64,000 nt of DNA from Phytoamicus setariae (GCF_016722925.1 NZ_JAEQNC010000001.1:434001-498000); one strand, 5' to 3'; shown: positions 1 to 8,698, counted from the first letter of the stretch. The notes: a model not told the origin generated them from the sequence alone. Made by a program: numbers and translations.

Positions 1-1
1 G

Positions 2-88
2 ACCTGGCCGGATTTCATCAATGCCAAGCGCACGAAGCTGACGCTTGCCGCAATTCATGCGATCCGAAACGCGGTGTTGGCGCGCTGA
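2..88 (+). CDS. C-terminal end of an unidentified protein (partial)
   Basis: The window opens inside an open frame that ends at TGA 86-88. Only 28 residues are visible, beginning TWPDFINAKRTK and ending NAVLAR, a basic, probably helical tail. I do not recognise the family. The next gene, dxs, begins 190 bases later, so the two are probably transcribed separately. It could also be an accidental open frame, because only the last 87 bases can be seen. Confidence 0.4.
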   Translation, partial: TWPDFINAKRTKLTLAAIHAIRNAVLAR

Positions 89-241
89 CGGCAACGCAAT
101 CCAGGGTGCTGCAAATCGACACAATCACTGAAAAATGAGCGGTTTGCCTTTGCCCTGATGGTGGAATGCCTGTAGTTTGTTGTTTTGCGCCTTAATTTAC
201 CCGCCCTTGGCGATTGAAAAAGGTGGTGAGACCGATAATAA

Positions 242-266
242 CGCCGGATCAAACAATTGTCCGGCG
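242..266. promoter_or_regulatory. Short inverted repeat just upstream of dxs
   Basis: CGCCGGA (242-248) and TCCGGCG (260-266) form a perfect 7-base inverted repeat with an 11-base AT-rich loop, ending 14 bases before the dxs start codon. In the mRNA it would be a hairpin beside the ribosome-binding region. No T tract follows, so it does not look like a terminator. Its role is unknown. Confidence 0.35.
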
Positions 267-280
267 AACAGGACCTTTAA

Positions 281-2194
281 GTGAACCCAATGCTGCAGAC
301 TCCGCTCCTTGACCAGGTGATCTATCCCGATGATCTTCGGAAGCTCGATGACAAGGATATGCCGCAACTGGCAGCCGAACTGCGCGCCGAAATGGTCGAC
401 GCGGTCTCCAAGACCGGTGGACATCTGGGCGCCGGCCTCGGCGTGGTCGAGTTGACCATTGCCGTTCACAAGGTTTTCAACACGCCTTACGACCGGGTGA
501 TCTTCGACGTCGGCCATCAGTGTTATCCGCACAAGATCCTGACCGGCCGCCGCGACCGCATCCGCACCTTGCGTCAGGAAGGCGGGCTTTCCGGTTTCAC
601 GCGTCGCGCTGAAAGCGAGTACGATCCGTTCGGAGCGGCGCATTCGTCGACATCGATTTCCGCCGGTTTGGGCATGGCGGTTGCCGCAGAGATGGACGAG
701 TCCAAGCGCAATGTCATCGCCATCATCGGCGATGGTGCGCTTTCGGGTGGCATGGCGTTCGAGGCGCTCAACAATGCCGGCTCGCTCGATGCCCGGCTGA
801 TTGTCATCCTGAATGACAATGACATGTCGATCGCCCCGCCGACCGGGGCGATGAGCGCCTATCTGGCGCGTCTGGCTTCTGGCCGCACCTATCTCGGTTT
901 TCGCGAGATCGGCAAGAAGCTGACCGCATATCTCGGCAAGAACATCGACCGCGCAATTACCCGGGCAGTCGAGCACGCGCGCGGCTATGTGACCGGCGGC
1001 ACCTTGTTCGAGGAACTGGGCTTCTACCATATCGGCCCGATCGACGGCCATTCCTTCGAACATCTGCTGCCCGTGCTGCGCAATGTCCGCGACAATGGCA
1101 ACGGCCCGGTGCTGATCCACATCGTCACCCAGAAGGGCAAGGGCTACGCGCCCGCCGAAGCCGCTGCCGACAAGTATCATGGCGTCAACAAGTTCGATGT
1201 CATCACCGGCGCACAGGCCAAGGCAAAGCCCAATGCACCTGCTTACACCTCGGTTTTCGCCGAGGCGCTGATCGAGGAAGCACGCCACGATCCGAAGATC
1301 GTCGGCATCACCGCCGCCATGCCGACCGGCACGGGGCTGGACAAGTTCGCCGAGGTTTTCCCCAAGCGTATCTTCGATGTGGGCATTGCCGAGCAGCATG
1401 GCATTACTTTCGCCGCAGGTCTGGCCGCCGAAGGCTACAAGCCGTTTGCGGCCATCTATTCGACCTTCCTGCAGCGCGCCTATGACCAGGTGGTGCACGA
1501 TGTGGCGATCCAGAGCCTACCGGTCCGTTTCGCCATCGATCGCGCCGGCTATGTCGGGGCAGACGGCCCGACCCATGCCGGTTCCTTCGACACGACCTAT
1601 CTGGCCACGCTGCCGGGCTTTGTGGTGATGGCGGCGGCCGATGAAGCCGAACTCAAGCATATGGTCCGCACCGCTGCTGCCTATGACGACGGCCCGATTT
1701 CGTTCCGCTATCCACGTGGCGAGGGCGTTGGTGTCGAGATGCCGGCGCGCGGCGAAATTCTCGAGATCGGCAAGGGCAGGGTAGTCAAGCAGGGCACCAA
1801 GGTGGCACTGCTGTCCTTCGGCACGCGCCTTGCCGATTGCCTTATGGCGGCCGAAGACCTCGACGCCGCTGGCCTGTCGACCACGGTTGCCGATGCGCGC
1901 TTCGCCAAGCCGCTGGACATCGATCTCATCCGCCAGCTTGCCCGCAATCACGAAGTGCTTTTGACGGTCGAGGAAGGCGCCATCGGCGGCTTCGGCGCGC
2001 ATGTGCTGCACTTCCTGGCGCATGAAGGGCTGCTCGACGGTCGCCTCAAGGTGCGGCCGCTGGTGATGCCCGACCTGTTCATTGAACAGGCCAAGCCCGA
2101 AACCATGAATGCCATGGCGGGGTTGGACCGCAAGGGCATCGTGTCGACCGTGTTCCAGATGCTGGGTCAGACCGAAGCTGCGATCGGGCTGTAG
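281..2194 (+). CDS. dxs: 1-deoxy-D-xylulose-5-phosphate synthase
   Basis: Condenses pyruvate with glyceraldehyde 3-phosphate to give DXP, the first step of the MEP isoprenoid pathway, which also supplies thiamine and pyridoxal precursors. The 637-residue protein has the usual DXS length. The N-terminal thiamine-diphosphate domain carries the GDG motif ([10 protein letters not shown], about residue 150), followed by the transketolase-like pyrimidine-binding domain ([12 protein letters not shown], about 370) and the C-terminal domain. The GTG at 281 is used; an ATG at 290 is a near-equal alternative because the family N-terminus varies. In many alphaproteobacteria dxs lies just after xseB; here xseB is 4.5 kb away on the other strand. 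ispH of the same pathway is at 29.4 kb. Confidence 0.97.
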   Translation: MNPMLQTPLLDQVIYPDDLRKLDDKDMPQLAAELRAEMVDAVSKTGGHLGAGLGVVELTIAVHKVFNTPYDRVIFDVGHQCYPHKILTGRRDRIRTLRQEGGLSGFTRRAESEYDPFGAAHSSTSISAGLGMAVAAEMDESKRNVIAIIGDGALSGGMAFEALNNAGSLDARLIVILNDNDMSIAPPTGAMSAYLARLASGRTYLGFREIGKKLTAYLGKNIDRAITRAVEHARGYVTGGTLFEELGFYHIGPIDGHSFEHLLPVLRNVRDNGNGPVLIHIVTQKGKGYAPAEAAADKYHGVNKFDVITGAQAKAKPNAPAYTSVFAEALIEEARHDPKIVGITAAMPTGTGLDKFAEVFPKRIFDVGIAEQHGITFAAGLAAEGYKPFAAIYSTFLQRAYDQVVHDVAIQSLPVRFAIDRAGYVGADGPTHAGSFDTTYLATLPGFVVMAAADEAELKHMVRTAAAYDDGPISFRYPRGEGVGVEMPARGEILEIGKGRVVKQGTKVALLSFGTRLADCLMAAEDLDAAGLSTTVADARFAKPLDIDLIRQLARNHEVLLTVEEGAIGGFGAHVLHFLAHEGLLDGRLKVRPLVMPDLFIEQAKPETMNAMAGLDRKGIVSTVFQMLGQTEAAIGL

Positions 2195-2226
2195 AGGCTC
2201 GAGCTGGTCGCCATCGTGCCTTGACG

Positions 2227-2390
2227 CCCCCTCATCCGGCCTTCGGCCACCTTCTCCCCGCTGGGGAGAAGGGAGAGTTCGCGGCATCTGCCAATCGGAT
2301 ACACCGGGCGCTGCATGATTTGAGAGCGAGCAACAATCACCCTCTTCTCCCCAGCGGGGAGAAGGTGGCCCGTAGGGCCGGATGAGGGGG
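2227..2390. repeat. Paired palindromic intergenic repeat (RIME-like)
   Basis: Two copies of a roughly 48-base unit lie in inverted orientation: 2227-2275 (CCCCCTCATCCGGCCTTCGG, then CACCTTCTCCCC) and 2341-2390 as its reverse complement. About 65 unrelated bases separate them. Each arm also holds internal palindromes (CCGGCCTTCGGCC-like and CTTCTCCCC/GGGGAGAAG). The same unit occurs at 19295-19342, as a pair at 58821-59001, and in degraded form at 45106-45153. It resembles rhizobial intergenic mosaic elements as I remember them. Lying after dxs and before the hpaD end, it could also stop transcription from both sides. Confidence 0.85.
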
Positions 2391-2410
2391 CGCTCACACG
2401 CATCCCGCAG

Positions 2411-3262
2411 TCATGCCGCCAGCGGAAACACCGCGTTGATCTGACCGGTGCCCGACGAGGTGAAGTAGTCCGTCAGGATTTCCGCCCTTCCGGCATAGCG
2501 GTCCCAGCCCAGCGCACCGAACAGCATGGCCGTGTCGTGCATGAAGCCTTCGCCGTGGCAGAGGGTGGAATAGAGCGGCAACATGTCGAGGAACTCCTTG
2601 TTGCGGCCATCCTTCCACAGATCGACGACACGCAGATCCACCTGCCGGTAGAACTCGTCGGAGATCGTGTGAATGCCGGCGGGCGCATCGTTGTTGTCGT
2701 GGATCCGATGCGAGAGCGAACCGCTGGCCAGCACGGCGGCATTGAGATTGCTGGCTTCGATCGCCTCACGCACCGCTTGGCCGATCTTCATGCTGTCTTC
2801 CATTTCGTGCCATGGGCACCATGCGGCGATCGACAGCACCCGGAAACGCCCATCGGCATTGATGTAGCGCATCGGCACCAGCGTTCCATATTCCAGATCC
2901 AGTGTATCGACATGGTGCGACATCACCCGCACGCCTTTCTCGGTGGCAATGGCCGCAACCGCATCGCCGAGTTCCGGAGCGCCGCGATAGTCGTATTTCA
3001 GGTCCTGGATGAAATGCGGGAATTCGTTGCTGGTATAAACGCCGGCATATCGCGCGCGCGAATTGATATGGAATGCGGTGTTGACCAGCCAGTGCGTGTC
3101 GAAGACGACGATGGTGTCGACACCGGCCGCATCGCAGCGGCGGCCGATTTCTCCGAGGCCGTCTATCGCCGCCTGCCGGCAACCCTGGTTAGGGCCGGGC
3201 TGCTCCGAAATGAACATCGACGGTACATGCGTGATCTTGGCGGCGACTGAAATCTTGCCCAT
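2411..3262 (-). CDS. hpaD: 3,4-dihydroxyphenylacetate 2,3-dioxygenase (HpaD type)
   Basis: Predicted non-heme Fe(II) extradiol dioxygenase that opens the ring of homoprotocatechuate in 4-hydroxyphenylacetate breakdown. The 283-residue sequence matches class III HpaD closely: N-terminal KITHVPSM, the VFDTHWLVN segment with an active-site histidine, EYGTLVPMRY, SGSLSHR, GEGFMHDT and the C-terminal SSGTGQINAVFPL. The ATG at 3262 is chosen because GGAGG lies just upstream and HpaD proteins begin MGK; the open frame runs 17 codons further. No other hpa genes are in the window, so this is an orphan copy whose physiological substrate may differ. A perfect FNR/FixK-type box lies 82 bases upstream. 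Confidence 0.9.
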   Translation of the reverse strand: MGKISVAAKITHVPSMFISEQPGPNQGCRQAAIDGLGEIGRRCDAAGVDTIVVFDTHWLVNTAFHINSRARYAGVYTSNEFPHFIQDLKYDYRGAPELGDAVAAIATEKGVRVMSHHVDTLDLEYGTLVPMRYINADGRFRVLSIAAWCPWHEMEDSMKIGQAVREAIEASNLNAAVLASGSLSHRIHDNNDAPAGIHTISDEFYRQVDLRVVDLWKDGRNKEFLDMLPLYSTLCHGEGFMHDTAMLFGALGWDRYAGRAEILTDYFTSSGTGQINAVFPLAA

Positions 3263-3343
3263 TGCATTTCCTCCCGAATGGCGGCGACAGGCGCAATTGC
3301 CCGTGCACTCCATCCAATTCGATGCAAATCCGGCCGGCTTTCG

Positions 3344-3357
3344 TTGATCCAGATCAA
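3344..3357. promoter_or_regulatory. Perfect FNR/FixK-type box upstream of hpaD
   Basis: TTGATCCAGATCAA fits the TTGAT-N4-ATCAA consensus of the FNR/FixK/FnrN family exactly. It lies between the end of the DUF4424 gene and the start of hpaD, 82 bases from the hpaD start codon, a spacing compatible with activation. hpaD is the only gene it could drive as an upstream element. I see no convincing -10 hexamer at the expected distance, so function is an inference. Confidence 0.6.
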
Positions 3358-3392
3358 ACTAGTGAACATATTAAGTAAATCTGAGCATTGGT

Positions 3393-4400
3393 TCAGGGTG
3401 CTCCCGTCGGCACCAGCAGCAGGATATCGAGATCCTTTTCCGGATAGTAATCCGTGGCGGTCATCTCGAATGTGGTGTCGCCGGTCTTTTTGACGCCTTC
3501 GCCGCAGAAGCTGACGAAATTGTCGTGCTCGCCCTTGTCGATGACAAGCGTGAATTTCTTGATCGGGCCAGCCCAGTTGCCGCCGGTGGTCAGTACATAA
3601 GAGATCCAGTTTTCCACCAGCGAGGGCTGGTTTGCATTCATCGCCTCGTTGGATTTCTTCGCCAGTCTGACAAAGGCATCGTCGATGCAATACTTCTTCT
3701 TGTATTCGTCGAAACGCGCGCCTTTTGCCTCGTTGTTTTCATCCAGGAAGGTCGTTGCGACTGTGCCACCGACGCTCGGCCGATAGGTGTGCGCGACCTG
3801 GATGTCCTTGCCCGGCGCAAAGCTGGTCTTCCACCAATAGGCCGATTTCAGCGTCCAGAGCGGCACATATTCCTTCTTCTCGCCGGATCCGTCGTCATAG
3901 ACATCGGCAAAGATCAGGCCACGGTTCTGCCAGTCGTCGAGCGTCTCCTGGGGCAACTTGGCAAGTGCCTTGCGCGCCTGTTCGCTCAGCGGGTTCATCG
4001 GTATCTTGGCAGCGGCGACCACATCGGTCATGTCGATGTCGCTGGAATAGACGCGCTGCTGCAGATCAGGCTTGATCGCTACTCCGTCCTGCACCACAGA
4101 GAAGCCGAGAAAGTTGTCGCTGGCCAGATCCCCGGCATCGACATTGGATTCCGGACCGCCGTCGATGTCTGGCATCGGGAAGGCCACATACGTCTCGACC
4201 GGTAGGTCGCCGGTATTGCGAAAGATGTAGTCGACCCGCACCTCCTTGGGGGAGATATAGAGCTTCTCTTCCTCCATCGAGATTGCATCGGTGCGGGTAA
4301 ATTCGAGCCCACCAGTCGCCAGTTGTGCTGTCGTGTCGTTGGCGAGCGCCGGCAGCGCGGCGATGCTCATCAGCAGGGCAAGGGTAAGTGACCGTTTCAT
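3393..4400 (-). CDS. Secreted DUF4424-family protein
   Basis: A 335-residue protein with a clear Sec signal peptide (MKRS, a leucine/alanine core, cleavage near ALA-ND). The mature part begins with an NDTTAQLATGGLEF segment typical, as I recall, of DUF4424, and continues as beta-rich sequence (VRVDYIFRN, YVAFPMPDI, CIDDAFVRLA, FVSFCGEGV). Two cysteines in the C-terminal third could form a disulfide. It should be periplasmic or secreted. The family has no established function that I know. A GGGAGG ribosome-binding site precedes the ATG. It is followed by hpaD and preceded by the chemoreceptor gene, which has its own terminator, so it is probably transcribed alone. Confidence 0.85.
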   Translation of the reverse strand: MKRSLTLALLMSIAALPALANDTTAQLATGGLEFTRTDAISMEEEKLYISPKEVRVDYIFRNTGDLPVETYVAFPMPDIDGGPESNVDAGDLASDNFLGFSVVQDGVAIKPDLQQRVYSSDIDMTDVVAAAKIPMNPLSEQARKALAKLPQETLDDWQNRGLIFADVYDDGSGEKKEYVPLWTLKSAYWWKTSFAPGKDIQVAHTYRPSVGGTVATTFLDENNEAKGARFDEYKKKYCIDDAFVRLAKKSNEAMNANQPSLVENWISYVLTTGGNWAGPIKKFTLVIDKGEHDNFVSFCGEGVKKTGDTTFEMTATDYYPEKDLDILLLVPTGAP

Positions 4401-4477
4401 GCAAACCTCCCGAACGACATTACCGCAGGCTAAGTGTCGGCGGTCGGGGCGGTCAACTCATTTCAGGTCCAGAACCA

Positions 4478-4505
4478 AAACGCCCCCGGATTTCTCCGAG
4501 GGCGT
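4478..4505 (-). terminator. Rho-independent terminator of the chemoreceptor gene
   Basis: Read on the minus strand, ACGCCCTCGGA, loop GAAA and TCCGGGGGCGT form an 11-base stem with one G-T mismatch, followed by TTTTGGTTCT. It lies 24 bases after the chemoreceptor stop codon. Confidence 0.75.
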
Positions 4506-4528
4506 GTGGTATTCGGGCTTGGCGAAAC

Positions 4529-6466
4529 TCAGAACTCCTGCCAGTCGCCGCCGGTGTGCACCGCAAGACCACCGGCAGCGGCGACCTTTCGCGGCGCAGA
4601 CGCCTGGCGAACGGGGGCGGCGCGGCGCACAGGTTCTGCCATGACTCTCGCGGTCTGGCGCAATGCCGATGTCGAGACGGATACCGCCGATTGCAGGGTG
4701 AACTGCGAGACCAGCTCGCGAAGCTTTGTCGCTTCGAGCGCGAGGCTTGCGGAAGCAGCCGTCGACTGCTCGACCATCGCCGCGTTCTGTTGGGTGGTCT
4801 GGTCCATCGAATTGACCGCGGTGTTGACTTCGGCAAGTCCGGTCGACTGTTCTCTGGACGATGTAGCGATGGCATTCATGTGTTCGTTGATGCCGGCGAT
4901 CTGGTGGCTGATCGTCTTGAGCGCCTCGCCGGTTTCCCGCACCAGCCTGACGCCGCTGTCGACTTCGTCGGTGGAGTTCTGAATCAGCCCCTTGATCTCC
5001 TTTGCCGCCTGTGCCGAGCGCTGGGCGAGTTCGCGGACTTCCTGGGCAACGACGGCAAAGCCCTTGCCTGCGTCCCCCGCGCGCGCTGCTTCGACGCCGG
5101 CATTCAGCGCCAGCAAGTTGGTCTGGAAGGCAATTTCATCAATGACGCCGATGATGTTGGAAATCTGCTGCGAAGATGCTTCGATGCGCTGCATTGCCTC
5201 TTCGGCGTGGTTGACGACCGTTGCAGACTTTGCCGCGCTGTGATTGGCCTCGGTCGCTGCAGCGCGTGCCTCGTCCGTCCGCTTGCTGGAACTGGAGACA
5301 TTGGCGGTGATTTGGTCCAGCGCGGCCGCGGTTTCTTCCAGCGACGCTGCCTGCTGCTCGGTGCGGCGCGATAGATCATTGGCGCCGGAGGAGATTTCCT
5401 GCGTGCCGTTGTCGATCGCCGAAATGCCCTCTGAGATCGCCGACATCGTGTCGCCCAGCTGTTTGACGGAGCTGTTGAAGTCGTGGCGCAAGGCTTCGAA
5501 ATCGGGTGCGAAAGCCTCGTCGATCTGGAAGGCCAGATCGCCGGCAGCCAGCCGCTGCAGGCCGGCAGCGAGACCGGAGGTGGCAATCTTCAGGCGCTCG
5601 GCCGCATCGGCCTCGGCGCGGCTCTGGTCGGCGATGCGGTCGCGGTCGGCCTGCGCGCGCGCCGCCGTTGCCTCGTGCTCGAGCCGTTTGTTGGCGATCG
5701 CCGCCTGGCGGAACACTTCGACGGACGCGGCCATGGTGCCGATCTCGTCCTTGCGTCCCTTGCCGGTACAATCGATATCGGTCTGGCCGCTGGCCAGTGT
5801 CTGCATGTCCTGGGACAGTGACAGGATCGGTTTGGTCACCGTTTTGCGGCTTAGCAGGAAGAGACCGGTCGAGAACAATGCAGTCAATCCGAGGATGACC
5901 TTCAGCAAGGTGTCGATGACGCCGGATGTGTCGGCGCTTTTCTTCGATACAGCTTCCGAGGCCGCCTGGATCTGGTCACCGGCGCTTTCCATCGCCGCTT
6001 CAAGTGCCGAAAACTGTGTCATGAAATCCGGCAGCGACTTCAACGCGGCGGCAGGATCGGAGCCTGCCTGATCCACTAATTTCGTGGCGCTGCCGATATA
6101 GTTGAGCAGCGGCGTTTCCACTCCCGCAAGCACTTGCTGAGTCGCCGCATCAGTTGCCAGCACCTTGTTGGCGGCAATCATTTCGCGAAACGAACTCTCG
6201 TGTTCCGTCAGATCGGCCTTGACCGCATCCATCTTGATGCCGGAAGCGGGATTGGCAGCGAGCAGCGACGCCAGCACATCGGCCCGCAGCGCATCGTGCA
6301 TCATGTCGGCCTGCATATGGTTGTGCAACACCTGGGAGGACTGTGTGACAGCTTCGGCATTGTCCGTCAGCTTTGCCGCGGACCAGATGCCAATGCCCGT
6401 CGCGCCACCGGAAAGTGCAAAAATGGAAATACTTGCAATGATAATTTTATGCTGAATTGACGCCAT
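4529..6466 (-). CDS. Methyl-accepting chemotaxis protein
   Basis: Membrane chemoreceptor that signals to CheW/CheA. In 645 residues it shows a first membrane helix (about 6-27), a periplasmic four-helix-like sensor of about 160 residues, a second membrane helix (about 190-210), a HAMP region (about 211-265), a second HAMP-like stretch (about 290-345) and the conserved signalling domain with its hairpin tip (IAFQTNLLALNAGVEAARAG). The C-terminus DWQEF fits the aromatic-x-x-aromatic pentapeptide that tethers CheR and CheB. ATG 6466 is preferred to an upstream TTG at 6508. No che genes are nearby. A strong terminator follows. The ligand is unknown. Confidence 0.93.
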   Translation of the reverse strand: MASIQHKIIIASISIFALSGGATGIGIWSAAKLTDNAEAVTQSSQVLHNHMQADMMHDALRADVLASLLAANPASGIKMDAVKADLTEHESSFREMIAANKVLATDAATQQVLAGVETPLLNYIGSATKLVDQAGSDPAAALKSLPDFMTQFSALEAAMESAGDQIQAASEAVSKKSADTSGVIDTLLKVILGLTALFSTGLFLLSRKTVTKPILSLSQDMQTLASGQTDIDCTGKGRKDEIGTMAASVEVFRQAAIANKRLEHEATAARAQADRDRIADQSRAEADAAERLKIATSGLAAGLQRLAAGDLAFQIDEAFAPDFEALRHDFNSSVKQLGDTMSAISEGISAIDNGTQEISSGANDLSRRTEQQAASLEETAAALDQITANVSSSSKRTDEARAAATEANHSAAKSATVVNHAEEAMQRIEASSQQISNIIGVIDEIAFQTNLLALNAGVEAARAGDAGKGFAVVAQEVRELAQRSAQAAKEIKGLIQNSTDEVDSGVRLVRETGEALKTISHQIAGINEHMNAIATSSREQSTGLAEVNTAVNSMDQTTQQNAAMVEQSTAASASLALEATKLRELVSQFTLQSAVSVSTSALRQTARVMAEPVRRAAPVRQASAPRKVAAAGGLAVHTGGDWQEF

Positions 6467-6515
6467 GGGAATCTCGCAAGGAAAAGTTCGATGCAAGCAT
6501 AGTCTCAAAACGTGC

Positions 6516-6529
6516 TTAATTTACCTTAA
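6516..6529. promoter_or_regulatory. CtrA-like sequence upstream of the chemoreceptor gene
   Basis: TTAA-N6-TTAA lies 50 bases before the chemoreceptor start. CtrA, which controls motility genes in many alphaproteobacteria, prefers TTAA-N7-TTAA, so the spacing is one base short. It is a weak candidate in a plausible place. Confidence 0.25.
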
Positions 6530-6673
6530 AGATCGGCCTGGAAACCTTCGTCTATTTTACCAGGAAACGGATGAACATCTGCCCATTATCGGCGATTTGT
6601 TCAGAAATATACTTCAGCGCCGGCCCAGAGGTTGGTTTCGCTGCTGGGTGTCACGTTTTGCGACATGTCGTGG

Positions 6674-6928
6674 TCAGCCGCCGTCGAGCGGCTCAGTGCC
6701 CGTCGGCTTGCCGTTGCGGTCGAGGCGAATCTTCTCGATGCGGGCTTCGGCGGCATCGAGCAATGTCTCGCAATGCTTCTTCAAGGCTTCGCCGCGCTCA
6801 TAGATGGCGATCGACTGGTCGAGCGCAACATCGCCGCGCTCAAGGCGTGCAACGATGGTTTCCAGTTCAGCGACGGCCTGCTCGAAGGAAAGGCTGGACA
6901 CTTCAGGCTTTTCGTTCTCACCGGACAT
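6674..6928 (-). CDS. xseB: Exodeoxyribonuclease VII small subunit
   Basis: Small subunit of exonuclease VII, which together with XseA degrades single-stranded DNA. The 84-residue protein has the family core [19 protein letters not shown] followed by [15 protein letters not shown], two helices that make up nearly the whole family fold. ATG 6928 is chosen because GAGAGG precedes it; the open frame extends to a TTG six bases earlier. It starts two bases after the stop of the amidohydrolase gene, so the two are an operon. In related genomes dxs usually follows xseB, but here it does not. Confidence 0.93.
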   Translation of the reverse strand: MSGENEKPEVSSLSFEQAVAELETIVARLERGDVALDQSIAIYERGEALKKHCETLLDAAEARIEKIRLDRNGKPTGTEPLDGG

Positions 6929-6930
6929 CG

Positions 6931-7857
6931 TCAACCTCTCATCAGACGCAAAATATGCAGGCCCGCCGATTCGGCGAGGCCTTCGAGATCATAGCCACCT
7001 TCCAGCACACTGACGAGGCGGTTGCCGGCATATTTGCCTGCGATTTCCATCAATCTGCCGGTGATCCAGTCGAAGTCGTCACCCACCAGATTGATCTGCG
7101 CGAGGGGGTCGCGGTAATGGGCATCGAAGCCGGCCGACACAAGTATCAGGTCTGGGCGGAAATTCTCGAGCGCCGGTAGCACGCGCGATTTGACTGCTTC
7201 GCGGAAATATTCGCCGGCGGTATCAGGCGCGAGAGGCGCATTGACGATGTTGCCGACGCCCGTTTCGTCCTTGGCCCCGGTGCCGGGGTAAAGCGGCATC
7301 TGGTGGGTCGAGCAGAACAGCACCGAAGGATCGTTGTAAAAAATATCCTGGGTGCCGTTGCCGTGGTGGACGTCGAAATCCACGATCGCCACCCGTTCGA
7401 CGCCATAGGCCTTTTGCGCATGGCGCGCGGCGATGGCGACGGTGTTGAACAGGCAGAAGCCCATGACCTTGTCCTGCTCGGCATGATGGCCGGGCGGACG
7501 GCCCGCGACGAATGCATTGACGGCGGCTCCGGAAAATACGTCGTCCACCGCCTGCATGGCGCCACCGATCGCTGTCAAAGCGGCGGTCAAGCTCTCGGGG
7601 CAGGCGTGGGTATCGGCCTCGATCTGCCGCAGGCCTTCTTCCGGCATGCTCCGCATCACATGCGTCAGATGCGCCTCCGGATGGGCATAGAGCACTGCAT
7701 CCTCGTTGGCGATTTTCGCCTCGACCCTGTCGAGGCCCGCAAAATGCGGATGCTCAAGCGCCGCATTCAGCGCTCTCAGCCTGTCGGGCCGCTCGGGATG
7801 TCCTTCTGGCACCTGATGCTGCAGGAAGACGGAGTGTTCATAGAGCCTAGTTGTCAT
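6931..7857 (-). CDS. Histone deacetylase-family (acetylpolyamine amidohydrolase-like) protein
   Basis: Zinc-dependent amidohydrolase of the arginase/deacetylase fold, 308 residues. Visible motifs are GHPERPDRL near the N-terminus, RPPGHHAE with the paired active-site histidines, [14 protein letters not shown] with Asp and His zinc ligands, and [10 protein letters not shown] with the third ligand. Bacterial members remove acetyl groups from polyamines or other small amides; the true substrate is unknown. The ATG at 7857 fits the family start (MTTRLY); the frame stays open 35 codons further without resemblance to the family. It is the first gene of an operon with xseB, an arrangement I recall as common in Rhizobiales. 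Confidence 0.9.
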   Translation of the reverse strand: MTTRLYEHSVFLQHQVPEGHPERPDRLRALNAALEHPHFAGLDRVEAKIANEDAVLYAHPEAHLTHVMRSMPEEGLRQIEADTHACPESLTAALTAIGGAMQAVDDVFSGAAVNAFVAGRPPGHHAEQDKVMGFCLFNTVAIAARHAQKAYGVERVAIVDFDVHHGNGTQDIFYNDPSVLFCSTHQMPLYPGTGAKDETGVGNIVNAPLAPDTAGEYFREAVKSRVLPALENFRPDLILVSAGFDAHYRDPLAQINLVGDDFDWITGRLMEIAGKYAGNRLVSVLEGGYDLEGLAESAGLHILRLMRG

Positions 7858-8050
7858 GGCGGCGAATATAGAGGCTGGAGCGATTGTGGTCCATCGCGCC
7901 CTGGTCGCTTTCAACAGATGCTTCAACGAGCATGACCTGGTCGGCGAAAAATGGCTCATCAAAGCATCGCTTGCTTAGCGAATGCTGATTGACAATGCCG
8001 GGCATGTTTGTGACAGAGGGAGCCGTGTAGCACCAATGAGGGGTACCTCG

Positions 8051-8635
8051 ATGATTGATATTACTATAAAATCCGGCGCACAGACACTTGAAAGCATGCT
8101 TGGCGGCTCGCTTGCCCGCAAGGCGACGATCACCGTTCTCGGCTCGCTTTTCTTGGCGGCGCTGTCGCAGATCGAGGTACCGTTTTTTCCCGTCCCGATG
8201 ACGCTTCAGACGCTTGGCGTCATGCTGATCGGCCTGACTTTCGGCTTTCGCCTGGCAACGGCGACCGTCGCGCTCTATCTCGTCGAGGGCTTCATTGGCC
8301 TGCCGGTATTCGCTGGCTTCGCATTCGGCCCGGCTGTCTTCGTCGGCGGCACTGCCGGTTACCTTTTCGGCTTCCTGGGCGCCGCAGCGCTGATGGGTTT
8401 TGCGGCAGATCGCGGCATGACCAAGTCCTGGCTAGGCGCGGCCCTTACGCTGCTTGCCGGCGAAGTGGTGATCTTCGGTCTCGGCATTGCCTATCTGGCC
8501 TATCTTTATGGCTTCGAGAACGCGCTGGCCTACGGCCTCTATCCGTTCGTGCTCGCCGACCTCGTCAAGATGGCGCTGGCGGTACTGATCGGCAAGGGCG
8601 TCATCAAGGGCGCATCGCGCTTTGCCAAGCTCTGA
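8051..8635 (+). CDS. bioY: Biotin transporter BioY
   Basis: Substrate-binding membrane component (S component) of an ECF-type biotin transporter. In 194 residues there are about six hydrophobic segments and the BioY signature region PFFPVPMTLQTLGVMLIG followed by a GLPVFAGF-like turn. ATG 8051 is used because GAGGGG lies upstream; an in-frame ATG 15 bases earlier overlaps that site. No bioM or bioN is adjacent, so it acts alone or with a shared energizing module, as in many rhizobia. TTGACA at 7988-7993 may be part of its promoter. No BioR-type operator was seen. DUF1284 follows after 28 bases. Confidence 0.95.
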   Translation: MIDITIKSGAQTLESMLGGSLARKATITVLGSLFLAALSQIEVPFFPVPMTLQTLGVMLIGLTFGFRLATATVALYLVEGFIGLPVFAGFAFGPAVFVGGTAGYLFGFLGAAALMGFAADRGMTKSWLGAALTLLAGEVVIFGLGIAYLAYLYGFENALAYGLYPFVLADLVKMALAVLIGKGVIKGASRFAKL

Positions 8636-8663
8636 TTTGTCAAACAACAGGTCAGTTCGGAAC

Positions 8664-8698
8664 ATGGTGCCCGTGCGTCTGCGCGGGCACCATTTTTT
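8664..8698 (+). terminator. Terminator-like hairpin inside the start of DUF1284
   Basis: ATGGTGCCCGTGC (8664-8676) pairs with GCGCGGGCACCAT (8681-8693) around a 4-base loop, with one G-T mismatch, and a run of six T closes it at 8693-8698. This is the form of an intrinsic terminator for bioY. The same bases are the start codon and first eleven codons of DUF1284, including the conserved RLRGHHFL, and the ATG is buried in the stem. It could couple DUF1284 expression to translation or attenuate it. Confidence 0.65.

Noticed and set aside
197-1498. 433-codon open frame on the minus strand opposite dxs
   Set aside because: dxs is full length and conserved; the opposite frame is an artefact of codon bias.
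7858-8050. BioR operator or biotin-related riboswitch upstream of bioY
   Set aside because: No TTATAGATA-like or TTATCTATAA sequence and no conserved leader structure could be found.
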